From assembly GCF_003323735.1 (NCBI RefSeq), contig NZ_QOIM01000030.1, positions 62,001 to 126,000 of the forward strand: a stretch of DNA of 64,000 nucleotides. The letters are read 5' to 3'. The stretch is from Streptomyces reniochalinae. GTDB lineage: Bacteria; Actinomycetota; Actinomycetes; Streptomycetales; Streptomycetaceae. A program made the translations under genes and the position numbers. Shown here one piece after another: positions 54,483-64,000 of this stretch. The notes beneath the pieces were generated by a model, which ran no database searches, was not told where the DNA came from, and was given only the letters and a program-made list of their open reading frames with translations. Position 1 is the stretch's first letter; the number at the start of each line of letters is the position of its first letter.

Positions 54483-57079
54483 CAGCTTCCGCACCCGAAG
54501 GTGCCGTCGCGCCCGTGACCTGCGGTCCTCCTCAGAACGCGGCACCGCGAGGGGGGCCTCCGGCCGGGCCGCTGCTGCTCGGCGTGCGGCATCACGGGCC
54601 GGGTTCGGCGCGTGCGGTGCGGGCCGCGCTGGAGGCGTACGAGCCGCGCGTCGTCCTGATCGAGGGCCCGCCGGAGGGTGACGCGGTGGTGGGCCTGGCG
54701 GGGGAGGAGGCGATGGTTCCCCCCGTGGCGTTGCTGGCCCACGCGGTCAACGAGCCGGGCAGGGCCGCTTTCTGGCCACTCGCGGAGTTCTCGCCGGAGT
54801 GGGTGGCCATCCGCTGGGCGGTGAGGCGCGGCGTCCCTGTCCGGTTCATCGACCTGCCGGCAGCGCACACCCTCGCGATGAGCGAAGGCCGCACCGTGAG
54901 CGAAGGCGAGGAGCAGCTACACGGGGAGGGCGGAGAGAAGCCGCACAAAGAGGGGGACGGGACGGTCCCCGGCGGCCCCCACGGGGGTGGAGCCGCCGGG
55001 GACACGCCACCCGACGGGCTACAGCGGCCCGCCGGCCAAAAGATTCGGCTCGATCCGCTGGCGGCGCTCGCGGAAGTCGCCGGGTACGACGATCCGGAGC
55101 GCTGGTGGGAAGACGCCGTCGAACACCGGAGGGGCGGCCGCCACGACCCCTTCGCGCCGTTCACCGCTCTCGGCGAGGCCATGTCCGAGCTGCGTGCTGT
55201 GCACGGGGACGGCGGTCACGGGCACGACCTGCTCCGCGAAGCCCACATGCGGCTGCGGTTGCGGGAGGCCGCCAAGGAGTTCGGCAGCGCGGCCACGGCC
55301 GTCGTCTGCGGTGCCTGGCACGTACCCGCGCTCGCCGAGCCGGAGCAGCCGGCGGTGACGGCCGACCGCCGGATGCTCAAGGGGCTGCCGAGGGTGAAGG
55401 CCGAGGTCACGTGGGTGCCGTGGACGTACCGGCGGCTGGCGCGCCGGTCCGGGTACGGAGCGGGGATCGCCGCGCCCGGTTGGTACGGCCATCTGTTCGC
55501 AGTGCCGGACCGGCCCGTGGAGCGGTGGATGACGAAGGTCGCGGGGCTGCTGCGGGAGCGGGACCATCCGGTCTCGTCCGCTCATGTGATCGAGGCGGTG
55601 CGGCTCGCCGAAACCTTGGCCGCCTTGCGCGCACGCCCGCTGGCGGGGCTGACGGAGTGCACCGACGCGATACGTGCGGTGCTGTGCGAGGGCTCCGACG
55701 TGCCGTTGGCCCTGATACGGGAGCGGCTGGTGGTCGGTGAGGCGCTGGGTGAGGTGCCCGAGGGCGCTCCTGCCGTGCCGCTCCAGCGTGACGTGGAGCG
55801 CTGCGGGCGTGCCGTGCGGCTCAAACCGGCGGCCACCGAGCGGGAGATGGACCTCGACCTGCGCAAGGACACCGACGCGGCCCGCAGCCGCCTGCTGCAC
55901 CGGTTGCGGCTGCTCGGTGTCGACTGGGGCGTGCCCGCGCACTCGCGCGCGGGCAGCACCGGCACGTTCCGCGAGACGTGGCGTCTGCGCTGGGAGCCGG
56001 AGTTGTCCGTGCGCGTGGCCGAGGCCGCGCTCTGGGGCACGACGGTGTACGAGGCGGCCACCGTCAAAGCCTGCTCCCGTGCGGTGGAGGCGCCGGGCGG
56101 CACGCTCGCGGACGTCACCGCGCTGGCCGAACACTGCCTGTTGGCGCACCTGCCGGACGCGCTGCCCGTCGTGATGCGGGTTCTGTCCGACCGGGCGGCG
56201 TTGGAGGCCGATGTCGGGCACCTCGCGCAGGCGCTCCCCGCGCTGGTGCGCAGCCTGCGTTACGGCGACGTCCGGGGCACCGATGCGGGGGCGCTCGCCG
56301 AGGTGGCGGGCGGTATGGCCGCGCGGGTGTGCGTCGGGCTCCCGCCCGCCTGCGCGGGGCTCGGTGACGAGGGCGCCCGCGAGATGCGCGGACCTCTGGA
56401 CGCCGCGCACCAGGCCGTGCGCCTGCTGACCCGCGGCGAGCCGTGCAAGGAGGGCGAGGAGGGCCTGGCGGGGGAGGGCCAGGCGGAGGAGGGCCGGTCA
56501 GGAGCCGGCTTGCTGAGCAGGTGGCGCGGGATGTTGCGGACGCTCGCCGGGCGTGCCCTGGTACCCGGCCTGCTGCGCGGCCGCTGCGTGCGGCTGCTGC
56601 TGGACGAGGGCAGTCTGGCGGACGAGGAGGCGGAGCGGCTGATGCGTCTCGCCCTCTCGCCGGGGACGCCACCGGGTGAGGCCGCCGCGTGGGTCGAGGG
56701 CTTTCTCTCGGGCGGCGGGATGCTGCTCGTCCATGACGAACGGCTGCTCGCGCTGGTCGACCGGTGGCTGACCGGCGTGCCGGCGGAGGCGTTCACGCAC
56801 GTGTTGCCGCTGCTGCGGAGGACCTTCGCGCAGTTCGAGTCGGGGGTGCGGCGCACGCTGGGTGAGCTGGCGCGGCGGGGGCCGGCGGGCGAGGGCGCCG
56901 GGGCGGCGGCGGGGGCCGGGGAGGGGCTGCCCGGTTTCGGTCCTGGGCTCGAGGCGGCGCGCGCCGAGCCCGCGCTCGAGACGGTACGGCTGCTGCTGGG
57001 CGGGGCCCGGGCCGGGGCGGCGGCGTCGCGGGAAGACGGGAGCGGACCGGTGGACGAGCGGCAGGAGGTACGCGCATGA
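54479..57079 (+). CDS. DUF5682 protein of the MoxR-VWA cluster
   Basis: 866 residues annotated as DUF5682 by synteny and opening motif (LLLGVRHHGPGSARAVRAALE, VVLIEGPPEGD). An acidic/Gly-rich loop (about 135-190) interrupts the N-terminal part. Segments include GAWHVPALAE, VTWVPWTYRRLARRSGYG, WYGHLFAVPDRPVERWM and several helical repeats. The N-terminal RHHGPGSAR and VLIEGPP patches resemble an enzyme active-site pocket, but no reaction is known. It overlaps both neighbours by ATGA and is therefore translationally coupled. Confidence 0.88.
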   Translation: MTASAPEGAVAPVTCGPPQNAAPRGGPPAGPLLLGVRHHGPGSARAVRAALEAYEPRVVLIEGPPEGDAVVGLAGEEAMVPPVALLAHAVNEPGRAAFWPLAEFSPEWVAIRWAVRRGVPVRFIDLPAAHTLAMSEGRTVSEGEEQLHGEGGEKPHKEGDGTVPGGPHGGGAAGDTPPDGLQRPAGQKIRLDPLAALAEVAGYDDPERWWEDAVEHRRGGRHDPFAPFTALGEAMSELRAVHGDGGHGHDLLREAHMRLRLREAAKEFGSAATAVVCGAWHVPALAEPEQPAVTADRRMLKGLPRVKAEVTWVPWTYRRLARRSGYGAGIAAPGWYGHLFAVPDRPVERWMTKVAGLLRERDHPVSSAHVIEAVRLAETLAALRARPLAGLTECTDAIRAVLCEGSDVPLALIRERLVVGEALGEVPEGAPAVPLQRDVERCGRAVRLKPAATEREMDLDLRKDTDAARSRLLHRLRLLGVDWGVPAHSRAGSTGTFRETWRLRWEPELSVRVAEAALWGTTVYEAATVKACSRAVEAPGGTLADVTALAEHCLLAHLPDALPVVMRVLSDRAALEADVGHLAQALPALVRSLRYGDVRGTDAGALAEVAGGMAARVCVGLPPACAGLGDEGAREMRGPLDAAHQAVRLLTRGEPCKEGEEGLAGEGQAEEGRSGAGLLSRWRGMLRTLAGRALVPGLLRGRCVRLLLDEGSLADEEAERLMRLALSPGTPPGEAAAWVEGFLSGGGMLLVHDERLLALVDRWLTGVPAEAFTHVLPLLRRTFAQFESGVRRTLGELARRGPAGEGAGAAAGAGEGLPGFGPGLEAARAEPALETVRLLLGGARAGAAASREDGSGPVDERQEVRA

Positions 57080-58278
57080 CCGCGGGCCAGGACGGTGCGG
57101 CGGGGGCCGCGGAGGCGGAGCGGTTGCGGCGCTGGCGCATGGTGCTCGGCGGTGGCGAAGCGGACGGTACCGGCTGTGCGCTGGGCACAGCGGACAGCGG
57201 CATGGACCGTGCGCTGGAGACCGTCTACGGCGCGGACGGCTCCGGTGGCGGCGACCGGAGCGGCGGTGGCAGCCGCGGCGGCGGGCTCGGTGCCTCGGCC
57301 CCGCACGTCTCCCGCTGGCTGGGTGACATCCGCACGTATTTCCCCAGCCCGGTGGTGCAGGTGATGCAGCGGGACGCCATCGACCGGCTCGGGCTCTCGT
57401 CGCTGCTGCTGGAGCCCGAGATGCTGGAGGCCGTCGAGCCGGACGTGCACCTGGTGGGCACGCTCCTGTCGCTCAGGGCCGCGCTCCCGGAGACCAGCAG
57501 GGAGACGGCCAGGGCCGTGGTGCGCAAGGTCGTGGCGGAGCTGGAGCGGCGGCTGGCGGCCCGGACCCGGTCGGCGCTGGCCGGCGCGCTGGACCGCTCC
57601 GCGAAGGTCGACCGCCCCCGCCACCGGGACATCGACTGGAACCGGACCATCCGGGCGAACCTGAAGAACTACCTGCCCGAGTACGGCACGGTGGTGCCCG
57701 AGCGGCTGGTCGGCTACGGGCGGGCCGCGCGGTCGGTCAGGAAGGACGTCGTCCTCTGTGTCGACCAGTCGGGGTCGATGGCGTCGTCCGTGGTCCACGC
57801 CGCGGTGTTCGGCGCGGTACTGGCGTCGATGCGGACGTTGCACACGCGGCTCGTCGTCTTCGACACCGGCGTCGTGGATCTGACCGACGAGCTGGACGAC
57901 CCCGTCGACGTGCTGTTCGGCACCCAGCTGGGCGGGGGCACCGACATCAACCGCGCGCTCGCCTACTGCCAGTCCCGGATCAGCCGGCCGGCGGAGACGG
58001 TCGTCGTGCTGATCAGCGATCTGTACGAGGGAGGGATACGGAAGGAGATGCTGGGGCGGGTCGCCGCGATGAAGGACGCCGGTGTTCAGTTCGTCACGCT
58101 GCTCGCGCTCTCCGACGAGGGCGCGCCCTCCTACGACAGGGAGCACGCCGCCGCTCTCGCCGCCCTCGGCGCTCCCGCTTTCGCCTGCACTCCCGACCAC
58201 TTTCCCGAGGTGATGGCCGCCGCGATCGAGAAGCGTCCGATACCGGTGCCCAAGGACCGGGGGCCCTCAGGGCTGTGA
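57076..58278 (+). CDS. VWA-domain protein of the MoxR-VWA cluster
   Basis: 400 residues. A helical N-terminal half (GDIRTYFPSPVVQVMQRDAI) precedes a von Willebrand A domain with MIDAS residues VLCVDQSGSM (DxSxS), FDTGVVDLTDEL, GGGTDINRALAY (Thr ligand) and VVVLISDLYEGG (Asp ligand), so it should bind a divalent metal. VWA proteins of this type team with MoxR ATPases. ATG 57076 overlaps the DUF5682 stop. This gene ends the plus-strand arm of the cluster. Confidence 0.93.
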   Translation: MTAGQDGAAGAAEAERLRRWRMVLGGGEADGTGCALGTADSGMDRALETVYGADGSGGGDRSGGGSRGGGLGASAPHVSRWLGDIRTYFPSPVVQVMQRDAIDRLGLSSLLLEPEMLEAVEPDVHLVGTLLSLRAALPETSRETARAVVRKVVAELERRLAARTRSALAGALDRSAKVDRPRHRDIDWNRTIRANLKNYLPEYGTVVPERLVGYGRAARSVRKDVVLCVDQSGSMASSVVHAAVFGAVLASMRTLHTRLVVFDTGVVDLTDELDDPVDVLFGTQLGGGTDINRALAYCQSRISRPAETVVVLISDLYEGGIRKEMLGRVAAMKDAGVQFVTLLALSDEGAPSYDREHAAALAALGAPAFACTPDHFPEVMAAAIEKRPIPVPKDRGPSGL

Positions 58279-58438
58279 CCGTTGTCACCGCGTATGTGTG
58301 AGGTGCGATTTAGGCAGCGCACGCGCGCAGGGCTAACCTGCAAGGCGGACATGCCGCGCGACCCGTGGACGCCGCGGCCCTGCGGCACGCCCACGCTGAC
58401 AACGACCGCGAGACCATTGATTAAGGGGACGGACGCGC

Positions 58439-59611
58439 GTGGACCTGTTCGAGTACCAGGCGAGGGACATCTTCGCCAAGCATGACGTACCGGTGCTGGC
58501 CGGTGAAGTCATCGAGACGCCTGAGGCGGCGCGCGAGGTGACCGAGCGGCTCGGCGGCCGGGCGGTCGTCAAGGCCCAGGTCAAGACCGGTGGCCGCGGC
58601 AAGGCCGGTGGCGTGAAGCTGGCTTCCGACCCGGCGGACGCGGTGGAGAAGGCCGGCCAGATCCTGGGCATGGACATCAAGGGCCACACGGTCCACAAGG
58701 TGATGCTGGCCCAGACCGCGGACATCGCGGAGGAGTACTACGTCTCCTTCCTCCTGGACCGCACCAACCGCACCTTCCTGGCCATGGCCTCGGTCGAGGG
58801 CGGCGTGGAGATCGAGGAGGTCGCCGCCACCAAGCCGGAGGCGCTGGCCAAGATCCCCGTGGACGCCATCGAGGGCGTCACCGAGGCGAAGGCCCGCGAG
58901 ATCGCCGAGGCCGCGAAGTTCCCGGCCGAGCTGGTCGACCAGGTCGCGCAGGTCCTGATCAAGCTGTGGGACGTGTTCGTCAAGGAGGACGCCCTCCTCG
59001 TCGAGGTCAACCCGCTGGTCAAGACGGGTGACGGCAAGGTCATCGCGCTGGACGGCAAGGTGTCGCTGGACGCGGGCGCCGACTTCCGCCAGCCCGACCA
59101 CGAGGCGCTGGAGGACAAGGCCGCCGCCAACCCGCTGGAGGCCGCGGCCAAGGCCAAGGGCCTCAACTACGTGAAGCTCGACGGTCAGGTCGGCATCATC
59201 GGCAACGGCGCGGGCCTGGTCATGTCCACCCTCGACGTCGTCGCCTACGCGGGCGAGGCGCACAACGACGTCAAGCCGGCCAACTTCCTCGACATCGGTG
59301 GCGGAGCCTCCGCCGAGATCATGGCGAACGGCCTGGAGATCATCCTCGGCGACCCCGACGTCAAGTCGGTCTTCGTCAACGTCTTCGGCGGCATCACCGC
59401 CTGCGACGCGGTCGCCAACGGCATCGTGCAGGCGCTGGAGCTGCTCAAGTCCAAGGGCGAGGACGTCAGCAAGCCGCTGGTCGTGCGCCTCGACGGCAAC
59501 AACGCCGAGCTGGGCCGCAAGATCCTTACCGACGCGGCGCACCCGCTGGTGCAGCAGGTCGACACGATGGACGGCGCGGCCGACAAGGCCGCCGAGCTGG
59601 CCGCCAAGTAA
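58439..59611 (+). CDS. sucC: Succinyl-CoA ligase (ADP-forming) subunit beta
   Basis: 390 residues, the usual length. SucC holds the ATP-grasp domain ([37 protein letters not shown]) and the C-terminal CoA-ligase domain ([30 protein letters not shown]). With SucD it makes ATP from succinyl-CoA in the TCA cycle. GTG 58439 follows AAGGGG. A possible -10 TAACCT lies at 58334-58339, about 100 bp upstream. It is followed by sucD after 36 bp. Confidence 0.97.
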   Translation: MDLFEYQARDIFAKHDVPVLAGEVIETPEAAREVTERLGGRAVVKAQVKTGGRGKAGGVKLASDPADAVEKAGQILGMDIKGHTVHKVMLAQTADIAEEYYVSFLLDRTNRTFLAMASVEGGVEIEEVAATKPEALAKIPVDAIEGVTEAKAREIAEAAKFPAELVDQVAQVLIKLWDVFVKEDALLVEVNPLVKTGDGKVIALDGKVSLDAGADFRQPDHEALEDKAAANPLEAAAKAKGLNYVKLDGQVGIIGNGAGLVMSTLDVVAYAGEAHNDVKPANFLDIGGGASAEIMANGLEIILGDPDVKSVFVNVFGGITACDAVANGIVQALELLKSKGEDVSKPLVVRLDGNNAELGRKILTDAAHPLVQQVDTMDGAADKAAELAAK

Positions 59612-59647
59612 GCCCGGACGAGACCGAACGAGGACACCGACAACACC

Positions 59648-60532
59648 ATGGCTATCTTCCTCACCAAGGAGAGCAAGGTCATCGTCCAGGGGATGACCGG
59701 CTCCGAGGGCCAGAAGCACACCAAGCGGATGCTTGCTTCCGGCACCACCATCGTCGGCGGCGTGAACCCGCGCAAGGCGGGCACGAACGTCGACTTCGAC
59801 GGCACCGAGGTGCCCGTCTTCGGCGGCGTCAAGGAGGCGATGGAGAAGACCGGTGCGGACGTCACCGTCATCTTCGTCCCGCCGAAGTTCGCCAAGGACG
59901 CCGTCGTCGAGGCGGTCGACGCGGGCATCGGCCTGGCGGTCGTGATCACCGAGGGCATCGCCGTCCACGACACCGCCTACTTCTGGGACTACGCCTCCCA
60001 GAAGGGCAACAAGACGCGGATCGTCGGCCCGAACTGCCCGGGTCTGATCACCCCCGGCCAGTCGAACGCGGGTATCATCCCCTCCGACATCACCAACAGC
60101 GGCCGCATCGGCCTGGTCTCCAAGTCGGGCACGCTGACGTACCAGATGATGTACGAGCTGCGTGACATCGGCTTCTCCACGTGCGTCGGCATCGGCGGTG
60201 ACCCGGTCATCGGCACCACGCACATCGATGCCCTCAAGGCGTTCGAGGCCGACCCCGACACCGACCTGATCGTCATGATCGGCGAGATCGGCGGCGACGC
60301 CGAGGAGCGCGCGGCGGACTTCATCAAGGAGAACGTGACCAAGCCGGTCGTCGGCTACGTCGCGGGCTTCACCGCGCCCGAGGGCAAGACGATGGGCCAC
60401 GCCGGCGCGATCGTCTCCGGCTCCTCCGGTACCGCGCAGGCCAAGAAGGAGGCCCTGGAGGCCGCGGGCGTGAAGGTCGGCAAGACCCCGTCCGAGACCG
60501 CCCGCCTGGCCCGCGAGCGCCTGAGCGCCTGA
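59648..60532 (+). CDS. sucD: Succinyl-CoA ligase (ADP-forming) subunit alpha
   Basis: 294 residues. It has the CoA-binding fold ([32 protein letters not shown]), [10 protein letters not shown], and the active-site His in [11 protein letters not shown] that is phosphorylated during catalysis. It forms the heterodimer with SucC. ATG 59648; GAGGAC lies about 13 nt upstream. A strong terminator follows the stop at 110 bp. Confidence 0.97.
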   Translation: MAIFLTKESKVIVQGMTGSEGQKHTKRMLASGTTIVGGVNPRKAGTNVDFDGTEVPVFGGVKEAMEKTGADVTVIFVPPKFAKDAVVEAVDAGIGLAVVITEGIAVHDTAYFWDYASQKGNKTRIVGPNCPGLITPGQSNAGIIPSDITNSGRIGLVSKSGTLTYQMMYELRDIGFSTCVGIGGDPVIGTTHIDALKAFEADPDTDLIVMIGEIGGDAEERAADFIKENVTKPVVGYVAGFTAPEGKTMGHAGAIVSGSSGTAQAKKEALEAAGVKVGKTPSETARLARERLSA

Positions 60533-60642
60533 GGCACCTGAGGCATCCGAGTCGCCTGAGCGTCTGAGGCGCCCGGAAGTCTGCGCGACGTCTGAAGGCC
60601 GGGTGTCCGAGACCGCGACGCAGGGCCGTGGCACGGCTGCTT

Positions 60643-60677
60643 GACGGGCCCGCACCCCGCGAGGGTGCGGGCCCGTC
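60643..60677. terminator. Bidirectional terminator after sucD
   Basis: GACGGGCCCGCACCC (60643-60657) / GGGTGCGGGCCCGTC (60663-60677), perfect 15-bp stem, 5-nt loop. It overlaps the stop codon of the convergent minus-strand gene (60676-60678), so it serves both strands. Confidence 0.9.
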
Positions 60678-62406
60678 AGCTGTTCCGGCCCGGGCCCTGC
60701 TCGCTCCGCTGGAAGTCGTGCAGGTCCACGCGCCCGTTGGTGGAGCGGAGCTGGGGCAGATAGGCACGGTCCGAGGGCGACGAACGCCTGGCCTCGGCGT
60801 GCCGCCGCTCCCGGCCCTCTTCACTCGTCCGAGTGGTTCTCACCACGGACGCGCCGGGGAACGCCGCCGGAGCGAAGGTCCGGGGCACCACCTCGGCGGG
60901 CTTCCTCGGCGGCTGTTCGCTCTCCGCCGTCACGAGAGTGAGTACCGTCGCCGCGGTCACGGTCGCCGTCAGCCCCAGCGAAGCCCGCGTCCACAGCCGC
61001 GTCGTACGGCAGCTGCGGCGGCGCACGAGACGGGGCGGCACGGGCCGCACCGGCTGGGCCACGGCGAGTTCGCGCAGAGTGTCGGCCAGCACGGCGCCGC
61101 GCCGTCTTCGCGGGAGCTCCCGCAGCGGCGGCCAGCTCTCCTCGAGCGCCACCCGCCCGTGGGTGACCCGGCCCGCGGCCGCCTCCGTACTGCACTCCAC
61201 CTCGGCGGCGGTCTGCGGCAGTGTGAGCCCCAGCCCGTAGTGCAGCAGCAGCGCGGCACGGTAGCTGCGCGGCAGCCCCAGGAACGCCTCCAGCACGGCT
61301 CGGTCCTCCGGCGGGCCCGAGTACGCCTGCGGCACGCGGCGCAGCGGGTGGAACTGGTGCCACGGGGACAGCGCGTACTCGTACACCGTCGCGCGCACCG
61401 TGCGCGTCGGGTCGCCGCCCGCCAGCACCCTGGGCCAGTGCTGCCACGCCTGGTGGAACGCCCACCGCACCGCGCGCTCCGCCACGCGCCGGTGTCCTGA
61501 CAGCAGGAACGCCTGCCGGGTGAGGGCCCGAGCCTGCCGCACGTAGAGCTCGTCGAACGCCTCGACCGGGTCCGACGGCAGCTCTCGCGGCTGCGCGGCG
61601 GTCCGTACGAAGTCGTCCACCGGCCCCGCCACCGCCGCGACCACCTCGACGCGGGGCTCCGCTTCGCTCCGCCGCGGTGCGGGTGCCGACACCCGTGGCG
61701 TCGGCGCCACCTCGCCCGTGAGGGGTTCGCTCCGCGGGGTGGGCGCCGGAGCCGTACGGGTCCCCGCGCCACCCCCATCCTCTACTTCGGCAGGCCCTTT
61801 CGCCCCAGGTGGCCGTTCCATCTCAGGAGGCCCTCCCACCTCTGGAGGATCTTCGACCTCCCAAGGACCCTCCTCCTCGGGAGGCCCTTCTCTCTCGGGA
61901 GCAGCCACCTCCACCGGAGCCGCCACCGCTACGGACGGCTCATCCGGCGCGGGACTCGGCGTGGCGCCTGCTTCGGGGCCCGGCGCGGTGGCGTCCGGTG
62001 CGGCGTCCGGCGCGGGAGCTGACGCGCCGGACGACGAGGCGCTCGGCGAGGCGCTCGGCGAGGCGCTCCACGAGGGGGTCGGCGTGGCGGGTGGTGCGGC
62101 GGCCTGCGGGGTGGACTTCTGCCGCTGGGCGGTCGAACGTCTGGCCTGCCCCCTGCTCTTGCCCTTGCTTTTTCCCATGCCCCTGCCGCCTTGCCGCCCG
62201 CTCTTGGGGGCCTCCCTCTTGGCGTCCCCCGTGGCCCCGCCCTCCGCCGTCGCCGTCGTCGGAGACAGCCCCGCCGCGGTCGTGGCGGGAGCGGACGGGG
62301 ACGAGGGGGCGTCAGGAGCCCCGGGGGCGGGACGCGTTGCCGCGTCGGCGGCCGCGTCGGCGGCCGCGCCCGCAGGCGCGGCAGCAGAGCTGGAAGAAAG
62401 ACGCAT
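60676..62406 (-). CDS. Membrane-tethered sigma-factor-like protein with a long disordered N-terminus
   Basis: 576 residues. About 260 N-terminal residues are Ala/Pro/Ser/Glu-rich with repeats ([10 protein letters not shown]-like). Then a degenerate sigma-70 region 2 ([37 protein letters not shown]) and a region 4-like part ([43 protein letters not shown]) followed by one TM helix (about 468-492, [18 protein letters not shown]) and an outer basic tail. An ECF-like sigma core fused to a TM is unusual; it may act as a membrane-bound regulator rather than a free sigma. ATG 62406 lies after AAGGG. Confidence 0.78.
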   Translation of the reverse strand: MRLSSSSAAAPAGAAADAAADAATRPAPGAPDAPSSPSAPATTAAGLSPTTATAEGGATGDAKREAPKSGRQGGRGMGKSKGKSRGQARRSTAQRQKSTPQAAAPPATPTPSWSASPSASPSASSSGASAPAPDAAPDATAPGPEAGATPSPAPDEPSVAVAAPVEVAAPEREGPPEEEGPWEVEDPPEVGGPPEMERPPGAKGPAEVEDGGGAGTRTAPAPTPRSEPLTGEVAPTPRVSAPAPRRSEAEPRVEVVAAVAGPVDDFVRTAAQPRELPSDPVEAFDELYVRQARALTRQAFLLSGHRRVAERAVRWAFHQAWQHWPRVLAGGDPTRTVRATVYEYALSPWHQFHPLRRVPQAYSGPPEDRAVLEAFLGLPRSYRAALLLHYGLGLTLPQTAAEVECSTEAAAGRVTHGRVALEESWPPLRELPRRRRGAVLADTLRELAVAQPVRPVPPRLVRRRSCRTTRLWTRASLGLTATVTAATVLTLVTAESEQPPRKPAEVVPRTFAPAAFPGASVVRTTRTSEEGRERRHAEARRSSPSDRAYLPQLRSTNGRVDLHDFQRSEQGPGRNS

Positions 62407-62482
62407 AGCCCTTAGCTTGTGCGACACAGCGACAAAATGCCTGCTACTAGGGCAAAACGGGTGTTCTTGGCAGCATGGCGTC

Positions 62483-64000
62483 GTGAGCCAATTGACGCAC
62501 CGCGGTCCCTCGTTGTCCTCGGGCCGTGGCCACCCCCGCTCCCTGACCCTGACCAGCGGTTGGCTACTGGGCGGCGCCGTGGCCGCGGGGCTCGGTCTCG
62601 GCGTGTGCGCCGTGGTCGTCCTGCTGCTGTGGACCGTCTCGCCGTACCCGGACAGCGACGCGGACGGTGCTCTGCACCTGGCCGCGGACCTGTGGTTGCT
62701 GGCGCACGGTGTGCAGCTCGTGCGGCACGAAACGCTCTCCGGTATCCCGGCACCCGTCGGGGTGACACCGTTGATGCTGACGGTCGTACCGGTGTGGCTG
62801 CTGTGGCGCGCCACACGCGAAGGGCTCGAATCGCGGCCGGCCGCGGGCGCCGGGTACGGGGCGGCGGCCGTCGGGGGCTGGGTCTCGGGCGGCTACCTTC
62901 TCGTCACCGCCGCGGCCGTCGCCTACGCCTCGGGCGGGCCCATCGAGGCGGAGCCCGCCGGCACGAGCTGGCGGCTGCCGCTGTTCGTCGTCGTCGTGAC
63001 CGGCCTGTGCGCGGCGTTCTCCTCGCAGCGCCGCTCGGTGGCGAACGCGTGGACTCAGCTGTCCTCCCGGCTGCCCGAGGCACCCCGGGAACGGGTGTCG
63101 GGGGTCACACGGCAGATGACGCGAGAGCGGGCCGTCGTCGCCGTGCAGGCGGGCGGTGCGGCAACGGTCGTGCTGTGCGGCGGGGGTGCTTTCCTGCTCT
63201 CGGCGGCCCTTGTGTGGGACGTGCGGACCGTCTGCCGCACCTTCCCCCAGCTGACCGAAACCCTCTCGGGACAGTTCGCGGTTCTGCTGCTGGGGGTGGC
63301 GCTGCTGCCCAACGCGGTGCTGTGGGCGACGTCGTACGGCCTCGGCCCGGGCTTCACGCTGGGCGGCGACAGCGTCGTCTCCCCTGTCCTGAGCACCGGC
63401 TCGCCGCACCTGCCGCCGTTCCCGCTGCTCTCCGTCGTCCCCGAAGAGAGCTCCGGCGGGGTGGTCGCCTGTTGCCTGGTGGCGGTGGTCCCGGCGCTGG
63501 GCGGCCTGATGTGCGGATGGTGGGTGGGGCGTTCCCAGGCGGCCGTGGGGCGGGCCGAGGTCGCCGTCCGGCAGCGGGGAGGGCATCCGGCGGGGTGGCG
63601 GGCCGTACTGGTGACGGTGCCGCTCGCCGCGGTCCTGTGCGGTGCGCTCCTCGCGCTGCTCGCCGCTGTGGCCGGCGGCCCGCTCGGGAGCGCCGCCCTC
63701 GCGCACGTGGGACCGTCGTGGTGGCAGACGGGCGGGGCCGCCTGCGGGTGGATGATCGCCGTCGGGCTGCCGACCGCGCTGGGCGTGCGCTGGTGGGTAC
63801 GGTCGAGCGCCCGCAGGGCCGCGGCAGCGGCGGCCCGCGCCGCGGAGGCCGCGGCCAAGGCGGCGGCCGGGCTCGGCCCGGACGCCGCCTGGCACACGGA
63901 CGCGGCCCGCCGTGTGCGCTGGGCCGCGATGAGGGATGCCTCCGGCGGCCTGATGGCCCCCTTCGCCCCGGCCGACCCGACGGAGCGCGGTCTCGTTCAC
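62483..64000 (+). CDS. DUF6350/PerM-like multi-TM membrane protein (runs off the window)
   Basis: Open from GTG 62483 ([14 protein letters not shown]) to the window end, 506 codons without a stop. It contains many TM helices ([117 protein letters not shown]) and a C-terminal Ala-rich helix ([18 protein letters not shown]). This fits the actinobacterial DUF6350 family, called PerM when linked to cell division. In Streptomyces it is usually followed by purN/purH, which would lie beyond this window. No clear SD. Confidence 0.85.
   Translation, partial: MSQLTHRGPSLSSGRGHPRSLTLTSGWLLGGAVAAGLGLGVCAVVVLLLWTVSPYPDSDADGALHLAADLWLLAHGVQLVRHETLSGIPAPVGVTPLMLTVVPVWLLWRATREGLESRPAAGAGYGAAAVGGWVSGGYLLVTAAAVAYASGGPIEAEPAGTSWRLPLFVVVVTGLCAAFSSQRRSVANAWTQLSSRLPEAPRERVSGVTRQMTRERAVVAVQAGGAATVVLCGGGAFLLSAALVWDVRTVCRTFPQLTETLSGQFAVLLLGVALLPNAVLWATSYGLGPGFTLGGDSVVSPVLSTGSPHLPPFPLLSVVPEESSGGVVACCLVAVVPALGGLMCGWWVGRSQAAVGRAEVAVRQRGGHPAGWRAVLVTVPLAAVLCGALLALLAAVAGGPLGSAALAHVGPSWWQTGGAACGWMIAVGLPTALGVRWWVRSSARRAAAAAARAAEAAAKAAAGLGPDAAWHTDAARRVRWAAMRDASGGLMAPFAPADPTERGLVH

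Overview
The window is a 64 kb stretch of very GC-rich actinobacterial chromosome. It is almost certainly from Streptomyces or a close relative: it carries the sporulation genes whiD and bldM back to back, a sigma factor matching ShbA, many GTG starts, Pro/Ala/Gly-rich linkers and typical Streptomyces intergenic repeats. No rRNA, tRNA, insertion sequence, prophage or CRISPR array was recognised. It reads as conserved chromosomal core with a few decayed or lineage-specific patches.

Region 1 (1-12.3 kb): groES-groEL1 sits behind a promoter with two CIRCE operators. Next come an SDR oxidoreductase and a MOSC protein (minus), a divergent LysR regulator, the developmental pair whiD (minus) / bldM (plus) with a sigma-BldN promoter and a BldD-like box between them, the sigma factor shbA, guaB, guaB3, and a nucleotide-sugar dehydrogenase whose catalytic Cys is missing. 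From memory, the order groES-groEL-whiB-sigma-guaB-guaB3-(GMC oxidoreductase)-guaA resembles the equivalent locus in Mycobacterium.

Region 2 (12.4-29.7 kb): glpD is preceded by a repeat-rich leader. Then come three consecutive membrane-anchored Ser/Thr kinase-type proteins, the middle one a pseudokinase with a roughly 400-residue insertion, a succinate-semialdehyde dehydrogenase, a cholesterol-oxidase-like GMC oxidoreductase, about 750 bp without genes, a small chorismate mutase (minus), and guaA. A rearranged MDR oxidoreductase pseudogene follows guaA.

Region 3 (29.8-49.7 kb): this part is rich in envelope functions. It holds an XRE regulator/membrane protein pair, a Tat-type polysaccharide deacetylase, a GH18 chitinase, a PspC-linked LiaFSR-like three-component module, DoxX, a low-complexity multi-TM protein, an NlpC/P60 peptidase, pcrA, a TetR/lipoprotein divergon, an M23 peptidase and the cobalamin-binding small mutase subunit (icmB type).

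Region 4 (49.8-58.3 kb) is the most interesting block. Five genes (DUF5691 and a SWIM-associated protein on minus; MoxR AAA+ ATPase, DUF5682 and VWA on plus) diverge from one intergenic region. That region carries two facing copies of a motif matching the mycobacterial PafBC/RecA-NDp DNA-damage promoter, one perfect and placed for leaderless transcription, plus a 13-bp tandem repeat. This suggests a damage-inducible MoxR-VWA chaperone-like system.

Region 5 (58.4-64 kb): sucC-sucD, a strong bidirectional terminator, a membrane-tethered degenerate sigma-factor-like protein (minus), and the start of a DUF6350/PerM-type multi-TM protein that runs off the window end. All function calls are from motif and family recognition by eye; no database search was run.
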